Source: Microbacterium arabinogalactanolyticum (GTDB lineage: Bacteria > Actinomycetota > Actinomycetes > Actinomycetales > Microbacteriaceae). Taken from it: 64,000 nt of DNA. The notes beneath the pieces are model-generated. The model was not told the origin of the DNA. It saw only the letters and a list, made by a program, of their open reading frames with translations, and did not search any database. The stretch's first letter is position 1, and every line of letters begins with the position of its first letter. This document shows, one piece after another, positions 26,452 through 34,760 of this stretch. The translations under genes and the position numbers were made by a program. Where the stretch lies: contig NZ_BRZC01000007.1 of assembly GCF_030268005.1 (NCBI RefSeq), forward strand, positions 62,001-126,000, written 5' to 3'.

Positions 26452-27108
26452 ATGCGCGTCTGCCTGGCATCCACGTCCCCCGCCCGACTCATGCTGCTGC
26501 GGCAGGCCGGCATCGAGCCGCTCATCTTCTCGCCCGAGGTCGACGAGGACGCCGTGGGCGCGGCGGCCGAGGCCGAGCGCGGCGCGCCGCTGGCGCCCGC
26601 GGAGCTCGTGCTGCTGCTGGCCAGAGCGAAGGCCGCGGACGTCGCGCGCAGGCTGCCGCTGGAGCATCCGGACTTCGACGGGATCGTGATCGGCGGCGAC
26701 TCGATGTTCGCGCTCGGCGGCGAGGTCTACGGCAAGCCATACACGCCGGAGGCCGCCCGGGAGCGCTGGCGGCTGATGCGCGGCGCCACCGGGGTGCTGC
26801 ACTCCGGCCATTCCGTCTTCCGGGTCTCCCCCGGCGACGCCCCCGTCGAGGCGACCGCCGTCGCCGAGGCGGGCGTCACCTTCGCCGACGACCTGACGGA
26901 TGCCGAGATCGACGCCTACATCGCCACCGGCGAACCGCTGCTGGTGGCGGGTGCGTTCACGGTCGACAGCCTGGGCGGCGCCTTCATCACCCGAGTGGAC
27001 GGCGACCCGTCCACGGTGGTCGGCATGTCGCTGTCCACCCTGCGCCGCCTCGCCGCCGAGCTCGGCGTCACCTGGACGGACCTCTGGAGCGCCTCCGTAG
27101 GTTCCTGA
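26452..27108 (+). CDS. maf: Maf family nucleotide pyrophosphatase
   Basis: A 218-aa house-cleaning enzyme that hydrolyses dTTP/UTP or modified nucleotides. It starts [20 protein letters not shown], the Maf signature loop (S-x-S-x-x-R). It contains [18 protein letters not shown] with the catalytic Asp, and a C-terminal [23 protein letters not shown]. It diverges from the methyltransferase and lies 70 nt before accA. Confidence 0.92.
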   Translation: MRVCLASTSPARLMLLRQAGIEPLIFSPEVDEDAVGAAAEAERGAPLAPAELVLLLARAKAADVARRLPLEHPDFDGIVIGGDSMFALGGEVYGKPYTPEAARERWRLMRGATGVLHSGHSVFRVSPGDAPVEATAVAEAGVTFADDLTDAEIDAYIATGEPLLVAGAFTVDSLGGAFITRVDGDPSTVVGMSLSTLRRLAAELGVTWTDLWSASVGS

Positions 27109-27165
27109 TGACAGTTCCCTCGATATCTTGTCGAGAGTCGTCAAAAGAACCGGCGGAACCCCCGC

Positions 27166-27171
27166 TAGGCT
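27166..27171 (+). promoter_or_regulatory. -10 box (TAGGCT) of accA, leaderless-type
   Basis: TAGGCT lies 7 nt before the ATG at 27179. Confidence 0.6.
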
Positions 27172-27178
27172 GAAACCC

Positions 27179-28948
27179 ATGCCTGCTATCGCCAAGGTCC
27201 TCATCGCAAACCGCGGCGAGATCGCCGTACGCATCGTCCGCGCCGCCCGCGACTCCGGGATCTCCTCCGTCGCCGTGTACGCCGACCAGGATCGCGACGC
27301 CATGCACGCGCGTCTCGCCGACGAGGCCTATGCGCTCGACGGCTCGACGAGCGCCGAGACCTACCTGCAGATCGACAAGATCCTGTCGGTCGCGCGCCGC
27401 TCGGGCGCGGATGCCGTGCACCCCGGCTACGGCTTCCTGGCCGAGAACGCCGAGTTCGCGCGCGCCGTGATCGCCGCCGGCATGATCTGGATCGGCCCGT
27501 CGCCCGAGGCGATCGAGGCCCTCGGCGACAAGGTGACCGCGCGTCACGTCGCTGAGAAGGTCGGTGCACCCCTCGCTCCTGGCACCCCCGGGCCGGTGGA
27601 GACCGCGGAGGAGGTCGTGGCCTTCGCCGAGAAGGTGGGCCTGCCCATCGCGATCAAGGCCGCCTACGGCGGCGGCGGACGCGGCCTCAAGGTCGCCCGC
27701 GAGCTCGGCGAGGTCGCCGAGCTGTTCGAGTCGGCCACCCGCGAGGCCGTCGCGGCGTTCGGCCGCGGCGAGTGCTTCGTGGAGAAGTACCTCGACAAGC
27801 CGCGCCACGTCGAGACGCAGTGCCTGGCGGATGCCGCCGGCAACGTCGTCGTGATCTCCACGCGCGACTGCTCGCTGCAGCGCCGGCACCAGAAGCTCGT
27901 CGAGGAGGCGCCCGCGCCGTTCCTGACCAATGAGCAGAACGAGCAGCTGTACGCCGCGTCGAAGGCCATCCTCAAGGAGGTCGGCTACGTGGGCGCCGGC
28001 ACCTGCGAGTTCCTGATCGGCGCCGACGGCACCGTGTCCTTCCTCGAGGTGAACACCCGCCTGCAGGTCGAGCACCCCGTCTCCGAAGAGGTCACCGGCA
28101 TCGACCTCGTGCGCGAGCAGTTCCGGATCGCGGCCGGCGGCACCATCGACTACGACGACCCCACCCCGCAGGGCCACTCCTTCGAGTTCCGCATCAACGG
28201 CGAGGACCCGGGCCGGGGCTTCCTGCCCCAGCCGGGCCCCATCAAGGTGTTCAAGACCTTCGGCGGCCCCGGCGTGCGCCTGGACTCCGGCGTCACCGCG
28301 GGCGACACGGTCTCCGGCGCGTTCGACTCCCTGCTGGCCAAGCTGATCGTCACCGGCCGCGACCGCGCCGAGGCGCTGGAGCGCGCCCGCCGCACGCTCG
28401 ACGAGTTCGAGGTCGCCGGCATGCCGACCGCGCTGCCGTTCCACCGCAAGGTGGTGCGCGACCCCGCATTCACCGCCGAGAACGGCGAGTTCGGCGTGTA
28501 CACCCGCTGGATCGAGACCGAGTTCGTCAACGACATCCCCGCCTGGGACGGCGAGCTGGAGGACCCGGCCGCCGCGCCCGGTCGTCACACCGTCGTCGTC
28601 GAGGTCGGCGGACGCCGCCTCGAGGTGAGCCTGCCCGACCGCGTGACCGCACCGGTCTCCGGCACCGCCGGCCGCCCCGCCGCCGTTCCGCCGTCCCGAC
28701 GGACGCACGCCAGCACCGCCAGCGCAGGCGCCTCGGGCGATGCCGTGAAGTCGCCCATGCAGGCCACGATCGTGAAGGTCGCGGTCGAGGAGGGCCAGCA
28801 GGTCGTCAAGGGCGACCTGGTCGTGGTGCTCGAGGCCATGAAGATGGAGCAGCCGCTGCAGGCGCACAAGGACGGCGTGATCGGCAACATCGACGCCGCC
28901 CCCGGGACCACGGTCTCCGCCGGGCATCAGCTGCTCACGATCAGCTGA
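27179..28948 (+). CDS. accA: Acyl-CoA carboxylase alpha subunit (biotin carboxylase + biotin carrier)
   Basis: Carboxylates its own biotin with ATP and bicarbonate and feeds the AccD beta subunit. It has 589 aa. The biotin carboxylase domain (about 1-450) shows [17 protein letters not shown], the ATP-grasp glycine loop [29 protein letters not shown] and [19 protein letters not shown] linker follows, then the biotinyl domain with [10 protein letters not shown], Lys555 carrying biotin. The ATG at 27179 fits both the family N terminus and the -10 box. It is not in an operon with accD-accE, 5.5 kb away. Confidence 0.95.
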   Translation: MPAIAKVLIANRGEIAVRIVRAARDSGISSVAVYADQDRDAMHARLADEAYALDGSTSAETYLQIDKILSVARRSGADAVHPGYGFLAENAEFARAVIAAGMIWIGPSPEAIEALGDKVTARHVAEKVGAPLAPGTPGPVETAEEVVAFAEKVGLPIAIKAAYGGGGRGLKVARELGEVAELFESATREAVAAFGRGECFVEKYLDKPRHVETQCLADAAGNVVVISTRDCSLQRRHQKLVEEAPAPFLTNEQNEQLYAASKAILKEVGYVGAGTCEFLIGADGTVSFLEVNTRLQVEHPVSEEVTGIDLVREQFRIAAGGTIDYDDPTPQGHSFEFRINGEDPGRGFLPQPGPIKVFKTFGGPGVRLDSGVTAGDTVSGAFDSLLAKLIVTGRDRAEALERARRTLDEFEVAGMPTALPFHRKVVRDPAFTAENGEFGVYTRWIETEFVNDIPAWDGELEDPAAAPGRHTVVVEVGGRRLEVSLPDRVTAPVSGTAGRPAAVPPSRRTHASTASAGASGDAVKSPMQATIVKVAVEEGQQVVKGDLVVVLEAMKMEQPLQAHKDGVIGNIDAAPGTTVSAGHQLLTIS

Positions 28949-28956
28949 TCGCATGC

Positions 28957-29748
28957 TCAGAGCATTCCGGTGAGCACCCCTCCGTCCGCGCGGACGGCGG
29001 CACCGTTGGTCGCCGATGCCAAGGGACTGACCAGGTAGGCGACCAGAGCGGCGATCTCGGCGGGCTCGATGAACCGCTCGAGCAACGTCGTCCGATTGCC
29101 CTCGATGATCGCCTGCTTGACCGCCGTGGCCGGAAGCCCCCGGGTCTCGGCCACCGTGGAGACGGCCGCCGCGACCCCCTCCGAATACGTGGGTCCGCCC
29201 AGCACCGTGTTCACGGTGACCTCCGTGCCACGGGTGAGTTTGGCCAGCCCGCTGCCCAGTGCCACCATGCTCGCCTTGGTGACGCCGTAGTGGATCATGT
29301 CGGCCGGTACGTTCACGCCTGACTCGCTGCTGATGAAGACGACCCGCCCCCAGCCGCGCTGCAGCATCCCCGGGAGCAGACGGCGCGTGAGCCGAACGCC
29401 ACCCATCAGGTTGACCTCCAGATAGCGCAGCCACTCATCGTCGTCGATGGCGAAGAAGTCCGCCTGGCCGAAGCGCCCGGCATTGTTCACGAGGATGTCG
29501 GCCTCGCCGAGCCTGTCAAGCAGCGCGTCGACCGCGCCTGGGTCGGCGACGTCACCGACGAGTCCGGAGACCGGAGATCCCGGGTGCTCCGTCCGCAGTC
29601 TGTGGACAGCGGCGGACACCCGAACAGGATCACGTCCGTTCAGGGTCACCGCCGCCCCCTCGGCCGCGAGGGCCGATGCGATCGAGTACCCGATCCCCTG
29701 CGTGGAACCGCTGATGAATGCCGTCCTGCCGTGCAACCCCAGGTCCAT
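28957..29748 (-). CDS. Short-chain dehydrogenase/reductase
   Basis: A 263-aa NAD(P)H-dependent oxidoreductase of the classical SDR family. It has the cofactor loop ISGSTQGIGYS, NNAG, and the catalytic set with FISSESG (Ser) and YGVTK (Tyr-x-x-x-Lys). The substrate is unknown. The start at 29748 follows GAGAAGAAG. It diverges from a MarR regulator, and one of the two matching operators overlaps its likely -35 (TTGACT), so it is probably induced when that regulator binds its ligand. Confidence 0.9.
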   Translation of the reverse strand: MDLGLHGRTAFISGSTQGIGYSIASALAAEGAAVTLNGRDPVRVSAAVHRLRTEHPGSPVSGLVGDVADPGAVDALLDRLGEADILVNNAGRFGQADFFAIDDDEWLRYLEVNLMGGVRLTRRLLPGMLQRGWGRVVFISSESGVNVPADMIHYGVTKASMVALGSGLAKLTRGTEVTVNTVLGGPTYSEGVAAAVSTVAETRGLPATAVKQAIIEGNRTTLLERFIEPAEIAALVAYLVSPLASATNGAAVRADGGVLTGML

Positions 29749-29784
29749 GTGCTTCTTCTCCTTCTCATGCTCGACACGCGAATT

Positions 29785-29802
29785 CACTTGCTCAGTCAAG
29801 TG
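29785..29802. promoter_or_regulatory. MarR-type operator 1 (SDR side)
   Basis: CACTTGCTCAGTCAAGTG, an imperfect palindrome with 6-bp arms. On the minus strand its core (TTGACTGAGCAA) matches operator 2 at 11 of 12 positions and overlaps the likely -35 TTGACT of the SDR gene. Confidence 0.7.
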
Positions 29803-29817
29803 ATGGTACGCAGAGGT

Positions 29818-29835
29818 GACTTGCCTGAGCAAGTC
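29818..29835. promoter_or_regulatory. MarR-type operator 2 (marR side)
   Basis: GACTTGCCTGAGCAAGTC, a palindrome with 7-bp arms, 33 bp from operator 1 (about three helix turns). It covers the -35 position of the marR promoter, implying autorepression. Confidence 0.7.
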
Positions 29836-29844
29836 GACTCTGCG

Positions 29845-29850
29845 TAGGCT
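29845..29850 (+). promoter_or_regulatory. -10 box (TAGGCT) of the MarR regulator gene, leaderless-type
   Basis: TAGGCT lies 6 nt before the ATG at 29857; TTGCCT, 18 nt further upstream and inside operator 2, is the likely -35. Confidence 0.6.
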
Positions 29851-29856
29851 GGCGAC

Positions 29857-30339
29857 ATGCCCGAAGCAGTTGCGTCCCCGTTGAGCGCCCAGGAACTCGA
29901 GATCTGGGCGGCCGTCGCCACCCTGCTGGAGAGGCTGCCCACGGCGCTGGACGCACAGCTGCAGCGCGACAGCGGGCTGACGCATTTCGAGCAGGGAATC
30001 CTGTACGCCCTGGATCACTCCCCCGAGCGTCGTCTGCGACTGAGCGTGCTCGCCTCCTACGCGAGCTGCACCCTGTCGCGGATGTCCCGCGCGATCTCGC
30101 GCTTGGAGAAGCAGGGCTGGGTCCGGCGGGAGATCGACCCGACCGACGGTCGTTTCACCCTCGGGCTGCTCACCGACGCCGGGCACGCCAAGGTCACCGA
30201 ATCCACGCCGGCACACCATGCGCTGGTGCGCGCCCTGGTCTTCGACCCGCTCACCGCCTCGCAGGCACGACAGCTCGGAGCCCTCAGCGCACGGATCTCG
30301 GCGACGATCGACTCCGAGAGCAGCTGGACGCCGAGCTAG
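29857..30339 (+). CDS. MarR family transcriptional regulator
   Basis: A 160-aa winged-helix repressor. The central region LRLSVLASYASCTLSRMSRAISRLEKQGWVRREIDPTDGRFTLGLLTDAG has the MarR recognition helix and the basic wing (DPTDGR). It likely controls the divergent SDR gene and itself through the two palindromes between them. Its stop codon overlaps that of convergent lpdA. Confidence 0.92.
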   Translation: MPEAVASPLSAQELEIWAAVATLLERLPTALDAQLQRDSGLTHFEQGILYALDHSPERRLRLSVLASYASCTLSRMSRAISRLEKQGWVRREIDPTDGRFTLGLLTDAGHAKVTESTPAHHALVRALVFDPLTASQARQLGALSARISATIDSESSWTPS

Positions 30340-31775
30340 CCCATGTTCACCATGTGCATCGCGCGGGTGGCATCCGTGATGCTGGAGGACAGCGACGGGT
30401 ACGCCGCGAACACGCGCGACACCTGGTCGACGTTCAGCCGGCGCTCCACGGCGACGGCCAGCGGGAAGATCAGCTCGGATGCCTTGGGCGCGACGACGAC
30501 GGCGCCGATGACGGTGCCCGAGCCCTTGCGGGCGATCACCTTCACGAACCCGTCCTTGATGCCCATCATCTTCGCGCGGGGGTTGGCGGCCAGCGGGAGC
30601 TTGTAGGCGATGCCGTCGGCGGCGCCGTTCTCGATGTCCTGCTCCGAGAACCCGACCGTGGCGATCTCGGGCGCGGTGAAGATGTTCGCAGTGATCTTGC
30701 GCTGCTCGAGCGGGATGACGATGTCGCCGAGGGCGTGGAAGACCGCCGTGCGTCCCTGCATCGACGCGACGGATGCCAGCGGGAAGAAGTTCGTGCAGTC
30801 GCCGGCCGCGTAGATGTTCGACACCGAGGTGCGCGCCACCCGGTTGACCCGGATGTGCCCCGACTCGGTCAGCTCGACTCCGGCCTCCTCCAGCCCGATG
30901 CCCCGGGTGTTGGGGATCGACCCGACGGCCATCAGGCAGTGGCTGCCCTCGACCGTGCGCCCGTCGGAGAGGGTGACGAGCACGCCGTCCTCGGTGCGCT
31001 CCACCCTGTCGGCGCGCGACTTCGACAGCACCTGCATGCCGCCGCGCTTGAAGACCTTCTCCAGCACCTTCGCGGCGTCGCCGTCCTCGCCGGGGAGCAC
31101 CTGGTCACGGCTCGAGATGAGCGTCACCTCGGCGCCCAGGTTCATGTACGCCGAGGCGAACTCGGCGCCCGTGACGCCGGAGCCCACCACGATCAAGTGC
31201 TCGGGCAGAGCCTTCATGTCGTAGAGCTGGGTCCAGGTGAGGATGCGCTCCCCGTCGGGCTTCGCGGAATCGAGCTCGCGCGGCGAGGCGCCGACCGAGA
31301 CGACGATCGTGTCGGCCTCGATGCGATCGAAGTCCGTGCCGCCGGGGCCGGTGGCCACGACGATCGCGTTAGGGCCCTCCAGGCGGCCATGGCCGGAGAG
31401 GATGCGCACGCCGGCCTCGAGCAGCGTGGAGCGCATGTCCTCGGACTGCTGACCCGCCAGCGCCACCAGGCGCTTGTTGACGGCGGCGAGGTTGATGGCG
31501 ATCTCGGGCTTGAGCGGCTTGCCGTGAGCACCCTTCGCGTAGAACTGCACGCCCAGGTCGCTGGCCTCCGAGATCGCGACGGCGGCATCCGCGGTGGCGA
31601 TCAGGCTCTTCGACGGGACGACATCCGTCAGCACGGCGGAACCGCCCACCCCGACCCGCTCCACGAGGGTCACATCGGCGCCCAGCTGGGCGGCGGCGAG
31701 TGCTGCCTCATATCCGCCGGGGCCGCCGCCGAGGACGGCCACGCTCTGCTGATTCGCGAAGGAAGTCTGAGACAT
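30336..31775 (-). CDS. lpdA: NAD(P)H-quinone dehydrogenase of the LpdA type (lipoamide dehydrogenase family)
   Basis: A 479-aa FAD-dependent pyridine nucleotide oxidoreductase. It has the FAD site LGGGPGGYEAALAAAQLGADVTLVE, the NAD(P) site IVVGSGVTGAEFASAY, and IYAAGDCTNFFPLASVA. The redox disulfide of lipoamide dehydrogenase is absent: the segment reads GVGGSAVLTDVVPSKSLIA, with no cysteines. That matches mycobacterial LpdA (Rv3303c), which reduces quinones rather than lipoamide. The start at 31775 is the point where homology begins; the open frame upstream is only the tandem-repeat spacer. Confidence 0.88.
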   Translation of the reverse strand: MSQTSFANQQSVAVLGGGPGGYEAALAAAQLGADVTLVERVGVGGSAVLTDVVPSKSLIATADAAVAISEASDLGVQFYAKGAHGKPLKPEIAINLAAVNKRLVALAGQQSEDMRSTLLEAGVRILSGHGRLEGPNAIVVATGPGGTDFDRIEADTIVVSVGASPRELDSAKPDGERILTWTQLYDMKALPEHLIVVGSGVTGAEFASAYMNLGAEVTLISSRDQVLPGEDGDAAKVLEKVFKRGGMQVLSKSRADRVERTEDGVLVTLSDGRTVEGSHCLMAVGSIPNTRGIGLEEAGVELTESGHIRVNRVARTSVSNIYAAGDCTNFFPLASVASMQGRTAVFHALGDIVIPLEQRKITANIFTAPEIATVGFSEQDIENGAADGIAYKLPLAANPRAKMMGIKDGFVKVIARKGSGTVIGAVVVAPKASELIFPLAVAVERRLNVDQVSRVFAAYPSLSSSITDATRAMHMVNMG

Positions 31776-31788
31776 GGTCTCTATTCTT

Positions 31789-31955
31789 CCGTACCGGCGG
31801 CCAACCCCGTGACTGCTGTCCCCGGACTCGTGCAAGTCCTCCGTACCGGCGGCCAACCCCGTGACTGCTGCCCCCGGACTCGTGCAAGTCCTCCGTACCG
31901 GCGGCCGGATCCGTGACGGCTGTGCCCCGCGACCCGTGCTGGTCCTCCGTACTGG
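31789..31955. repeat. 52-bp tandem repeats between lpdA and punA
   Basis: Units begin with CCGTACCGG at 31789, 31841 and 31893, with a diverged remnant (CCGTACTGG) at 31947. Units 1 and 2 differ at one base; unit 3 is 54 bp and diverged. They fill the 212-nt gap between divergent genes and run up to the punA promoter. Each contains a small stem (GGACT/AGTCC). The 52-bp period is not a multiple of 3, so they are not coding. Confidence 0.9.
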
Positions 31956-31975
31956 CAGTGCGCCCCGCACATTCC

Positions 31976-31981
31976 TAGAGT
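31976..31981 (+). promoter_or_regulatory. -10 box (TAGAGT) of the punA operon, leaderless-type
   Basis: TAGAGT lies 6 nt before the ATG at 31988. Confidence 0.6.
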
Positions 31982-31987
31982 GGACTC

Positions 31988-32821
31988 ATGCAAGACACTC
32001 TCACGCACCCCCTCGACGCGCCCGACGCGAAGCCGTTCGAGGTCGCCGCCCAGGCCGCGGAAGACATCGCGCGGCTGACCGGGGTCGATCACCACGACAT
32101 CGCGCTCACCCTCGGCTCCGGATGGGGCAAGGCCGCGGAGCTCATCGGCGAGACCGTCGCGACGATCCCCGCGACCGAGGTCACCGGGTTCTCCAAGCCG
32201 GCTCTCGAGGGCCATGTGGGCACGCTGCGCAGCATCCGCACCGCCTCCGGGAAGAACGTGCTGGTCATCGGCGCACGCACCCACTACTACGAGGGACACG
32301 GCGTGCGCCGCGTGGTGCACTCCGTGCGCACCGCCGCCGCCACGGGCGCGAAGATCATGGTGCTGACGAACGGCGCCGGCGGCGTGCGCGAGACCTGGAA
32401 GCCGGGACAGCCCGTGCTGATCAGCGACCACATCAACCTCACCGCCGACTCCCCCCTGGAGGGCGCGACCTTCATCGACCTGACCGATCTGTATGCGAAG
32501 CGCCTCCGCGACATCGCACGCAGCATCGACCCGACCCTCGACGAGGGCGTCTACACCCAGTTCCGCGGTCCGCACTACGAGACCCCGGCCGAGGTGCAGA
32601 TGGCCAAGACCATCGGCGGCCACATCGTCGGCATGTCCACCGCGCTCGAGGCGATCGCCGCCCGCGAGGCGGGGATGGAGATCCTGGGCTTCTCCCTGAT
32701 CACCAACCTGGCCGCCGGCATCCAGAAGACGCCCCTCAGCCACGCGGAGGTCATCGAGGCGGGACAGCAGGCCGAGCCTGTCATCTCCGCGCTGCTCGCC
32801 CGCGTGATCGAGGCGCTGTGA
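31988..32821 (+). CDS. punA: Purine-nucleoside phosphorylase
   Basis: Splits purine (deoxy)nucleosides with phosphate into base and (deoxy)ribose-1-phosphate. It has 277 aa and the trimeric PNP pattern: LGSGWGKAAEL (phosphate loop), GARTHYYEGHG, TNGAGGVRETW, RGPHYETPAEV, and SLITNLAAG with the base-binding Asn. First gene of an operon: the next gene overlaps it by 4 nt (GTGA), and its product is suited to handle the sugar-1-phosphate. Confidence 0.95.
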   Translation: MQDTLTHPLDAPDAKPFEVAAQAAEDIARLTGVDHHDIALTLGSGWGKAAELIGETVATIPATEVTGFSKPALEGHVGTLRSIRTASGKNVLVIGARTHYYEGHGVRRVVHSVRTAAATGAKIMVLTNGAGGVRETWKPGQPVLISDHINLTADSPLEGATFIDLTDLYAKRLRDIARSIDPTLDEGVYTQFRGPHYETPAEVQMAKTIGGHIVGMSTALEAIAAREAGMEILGFSLITNLAAGIQKTPLSHAEVIEAGQQAEPVISALLARVIEAL

Positions 32822-34497
32822 GCGCCGCGGAGCGCCTCGGCCAGGCGCGCGCCTGGCTGCGCCAGGATCCGGATGCCGAGACCCGCGATGAGCTGGCCGG
32901 CATCATCACCCGCGCCGCGGCCGGCGACACGCTCGCGGCGGCCGACCTCGAGGACCGCTTCTCGACCCGCCTGGCATTCGGCACGGCCGGTCTGCGGGGC
33001 GCCCTCGGCGCCGGCAGCAATCGCATGAACCGCGTGCTGATCGCCCAGGCCGCGGCCGGGTTCGCCGGCTACCTGCTGCAGCGGTCCGGCTCGGACGACG
33101 CGCGCCCCACAGTCGTGATCGGCTACGACGGCCGCCGCAACTCGCGCCGCTTCGCCGTGGACTCCGCGGAACTGTTCGCGGGTGCGGGTCTGCGCGCGAT
33201 CCTGCTCCCCCGGCTGCTGCCGACGCCCGTGCTCGCCTTCGCCGTGCGCCACCTCGGCGCGGACGCCGGCGTGATGGTGACCGCCAGCCACAACCCGCCG
33301 AACGACAACGGCTACAAGGTGTACCTGGGCGGCTCGGATGCCGGCTCGCAGATCGTCTCCCCCGCGGACGCCGAGATCGCCGCGCACATCCAGCGCGTGG
33401 CGGATGCCGGCGACGTGGGCCTGCTGCCGCGCTCGGACGCGTACGAGGTGGCGGGCGAGGACGTCGTGGACGCCTACGTCGCCGCGACCGCGGCCGTCGC
33501 GCACGCGCCGTTCGGCGTGCAGGAGATGCGCTGGGTGTACACCGCGATGCACGGCGTGGGCTGGGAGACGTTCTCGCGCGTCGTCAAGGCCGCCGGCTAC
33601 CCGGCGCCGCGTGTCGTCGACGAGCAGCGCGACCCCGACCCGACGTTCCGCACGGTGTCGTTCCCGAACCCCGAGGAGCCGGGCGCGATGGACCTCTCCT
33701 TCGCACGGGCCCGTGCGGTGGACGCCGAGTTCATCATCGCCAACGATCCGGACGCCGACCGCCTCGCGGTGGCGATCCCCGACGAGGGCGCCGAGGGCGG
33801 CTGGCGCCGCCTGACGGGCAACGAGGTCGGCCTGCTGCTGGGCTGGCGCGCGGCGAAGGCCGCGCAGAGCGCGCCCGGCGCCTCCCTGGCCTGCTCCCTG
33901 GTGTCCTCCCCCGGCCTCGGCGCGATCGCCGATGCCTACGGCCTGGACTTCCACGAGACGCTCACCGGTTTCAAGTGGATCTCCCGAGCACCCGGCATGG
34001 TTTTCGGCTTCGAGGAGGCCCTCGGCTACCTCGTGAACCCGGGCACCGTGCGCGACAAGGACGGCATCTCGGCCGCCGTCGCGCTGCTGGGCCTCGCCGC
34101 CGACGCCCGCGTCCGCGGCGTCACGATCGCCGGGCTCCTCGAGGAGCTGGGGTCCGAGATCGGTCACTTCGCCAGTGGTCAGGTGTCGGTGCGCGTGGAC
34201 GACCTGTCGATCATCGCGAACACCATGACGTCCCTGCGGGCCCAGCCGCCGGCATCCTTCGGCACCAGGGCCGTCGCCACCGCCGAGGACCTCGCGCGCG
34301 GCGGAGCCGGCGTGCCCGCCGGTGACGTGCTGCGCTACCGCCTCGCCGACGGCTCGCGCGTGGTCGTCCGTCCCAGCGGCACCGAGCCCAAGCTGAAGAT
34401 CTACATCGACGCCAAGGCCGGTTCCGCCTCCGATGCGGCCGCCGCCGTGGCCGAGCTGGAGGCCGCGGTGCGGGAGCTGCTCGCGGAGCGGGGATGA
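32818..34497 (+). CDS. Phosphohexomutase-family enzyme (PGM2-like; probable phosphopentomutase)
   Basis: A 559-aa alpha-D-phosphohexomutase superfamily enzyme. It has the active-site serine loop MVTASHNPPNDNGYKVY, the Mg site NDPDADRLAVA, the sugar loop GFEEALGYL, and the phosphate loop VRPSGTEPKLKIYID. Length and RLAFGTAGLRG near the N terminus are those of PGM2-type mutases rather than ~450-aa phosphomannomutases. Human PGM2 is mainly a phosphopentomutase. Coupling to punA (GTG at 32818 overlapping the punA stop) suggests conversion of (deoxy)ribose-1-P to 5-P. Databases would often label it phosphomannomutase. Confidence 0.88.
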   Translation: MSAAERLGQARAWLRQDPDAETRDELAGIITRAAAGDTLAAADLEDRFSTRLAFGTAGLRGALGAGSNRMNRVLIAQAAAGFAGYLLQRSGSDDARPTVVIGYDGRRNSRRFAVDSAELFAGAGLRAILLPRLLPTPVLAFAVRHLGADAGVMVTASHNPPNDNGYKVYLGGSDAGSQIVSPADAEIAAHIQRVADAGDVGLLPRSDAYEVAGEDVVDAYVAATAAVAHAPFGVQEMRWVYTAMHGVGWETFSRVVKAAGYPAPRVVDEQRDPDPTFRTVSFPNPEEPGAMDLSFARARAVDAEFIIANDPDADRLAVAIPDEGAEGGWRRLTGNEVGLLLGWRAAKAAQSAPGASLACSLVSSPGLGAIADAYGLDFHETLTGFKWISRAPGMVFGFEEALGYLVNPGTVRDKDGISAAVALLGLAADARVRGVTIAGLLEELGSEIGHFASGQVSVRVDDLSIIANTMTSLRAQPPASFGTRAVATAEDLARGGAGVPAGDVLRYRLADGSRVVVRPSGTEPKLKIYIDAKAGSASDAAAAVAELEAAVRELLAERG

Positions 34498-34760
34498 CCG
34501 TCCTGCGCCGGCGGGTCGTGGTCGGCGTCGACGACGGCGCCCACGCACGCCCCGTCGCCGAGCTCGCCCGCCTGGCGCAGTCGCACCTGTCCCCGGTCCG
34601 GGTCACCACCCGCTCCGGGGGGACCGCCGACCTGACCAGCGTGCTGGCCGTGATGGATCTGGCGATCGCCTCCGGGGACGAGATCACCTTCGAGGTGGCC
34701 GACTCCCCGGAGGCGCCGGCACTGCTCGACGCGCTGGAGGCCGTGCTCAGCCATCGATGA
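34494..34760 (+). CDS. HPr-like phosphocarrier paralog
   Basis: An 88-aa protein that aligns without gaps from residue 11 to 54 with the canonical HPr encoded at 37139. It keeps the phosphoacceptor His17 (DGAHARPVAEL), Arg19-Pro20, and a Ser at position 49 (LTSVLAVMDLAIASGDEI), the place of the regulatory serine. It lies at the end of the punA-mutase operon, overlapping the mutase gene by 4 nt (ATGA), and its end overlaps convergent mtlR by 14 nt. It may carry phosphate to the PRD regulator or to another target; whether it replaces HPr in sugar uptake is unknown. Confidence 0.78.
   Translation: MTVLRRRVVVGVDDGAHARPVAELARLAQSHLSPVRVTTRSGGTADLTSVLAVMDLAIASGDEITFEVADSPEAPALLDALEAVLSHR

Noticed and set aside
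26411..26470. Longer start for the RNA methyltransferase at 26470
   Set aside because: It would overlap the divergent maf start and its promoter; the conserved N terminus begins at 26410.
31789..31955. Possible coding region or small repeat protein in the 52-bp repeats
   Set aside because: The period is not a multiple of three, so the frame changes in each unit; the spacer lies between two divergent promoters.
31861..32817. N-terminal extension of the phosphosugar mutase frame through punA
   Set aside because: It overlaps the whole punA gene and the repeats. The mutase domain starts at the GTG at 32818, which overlaps the punA stop.
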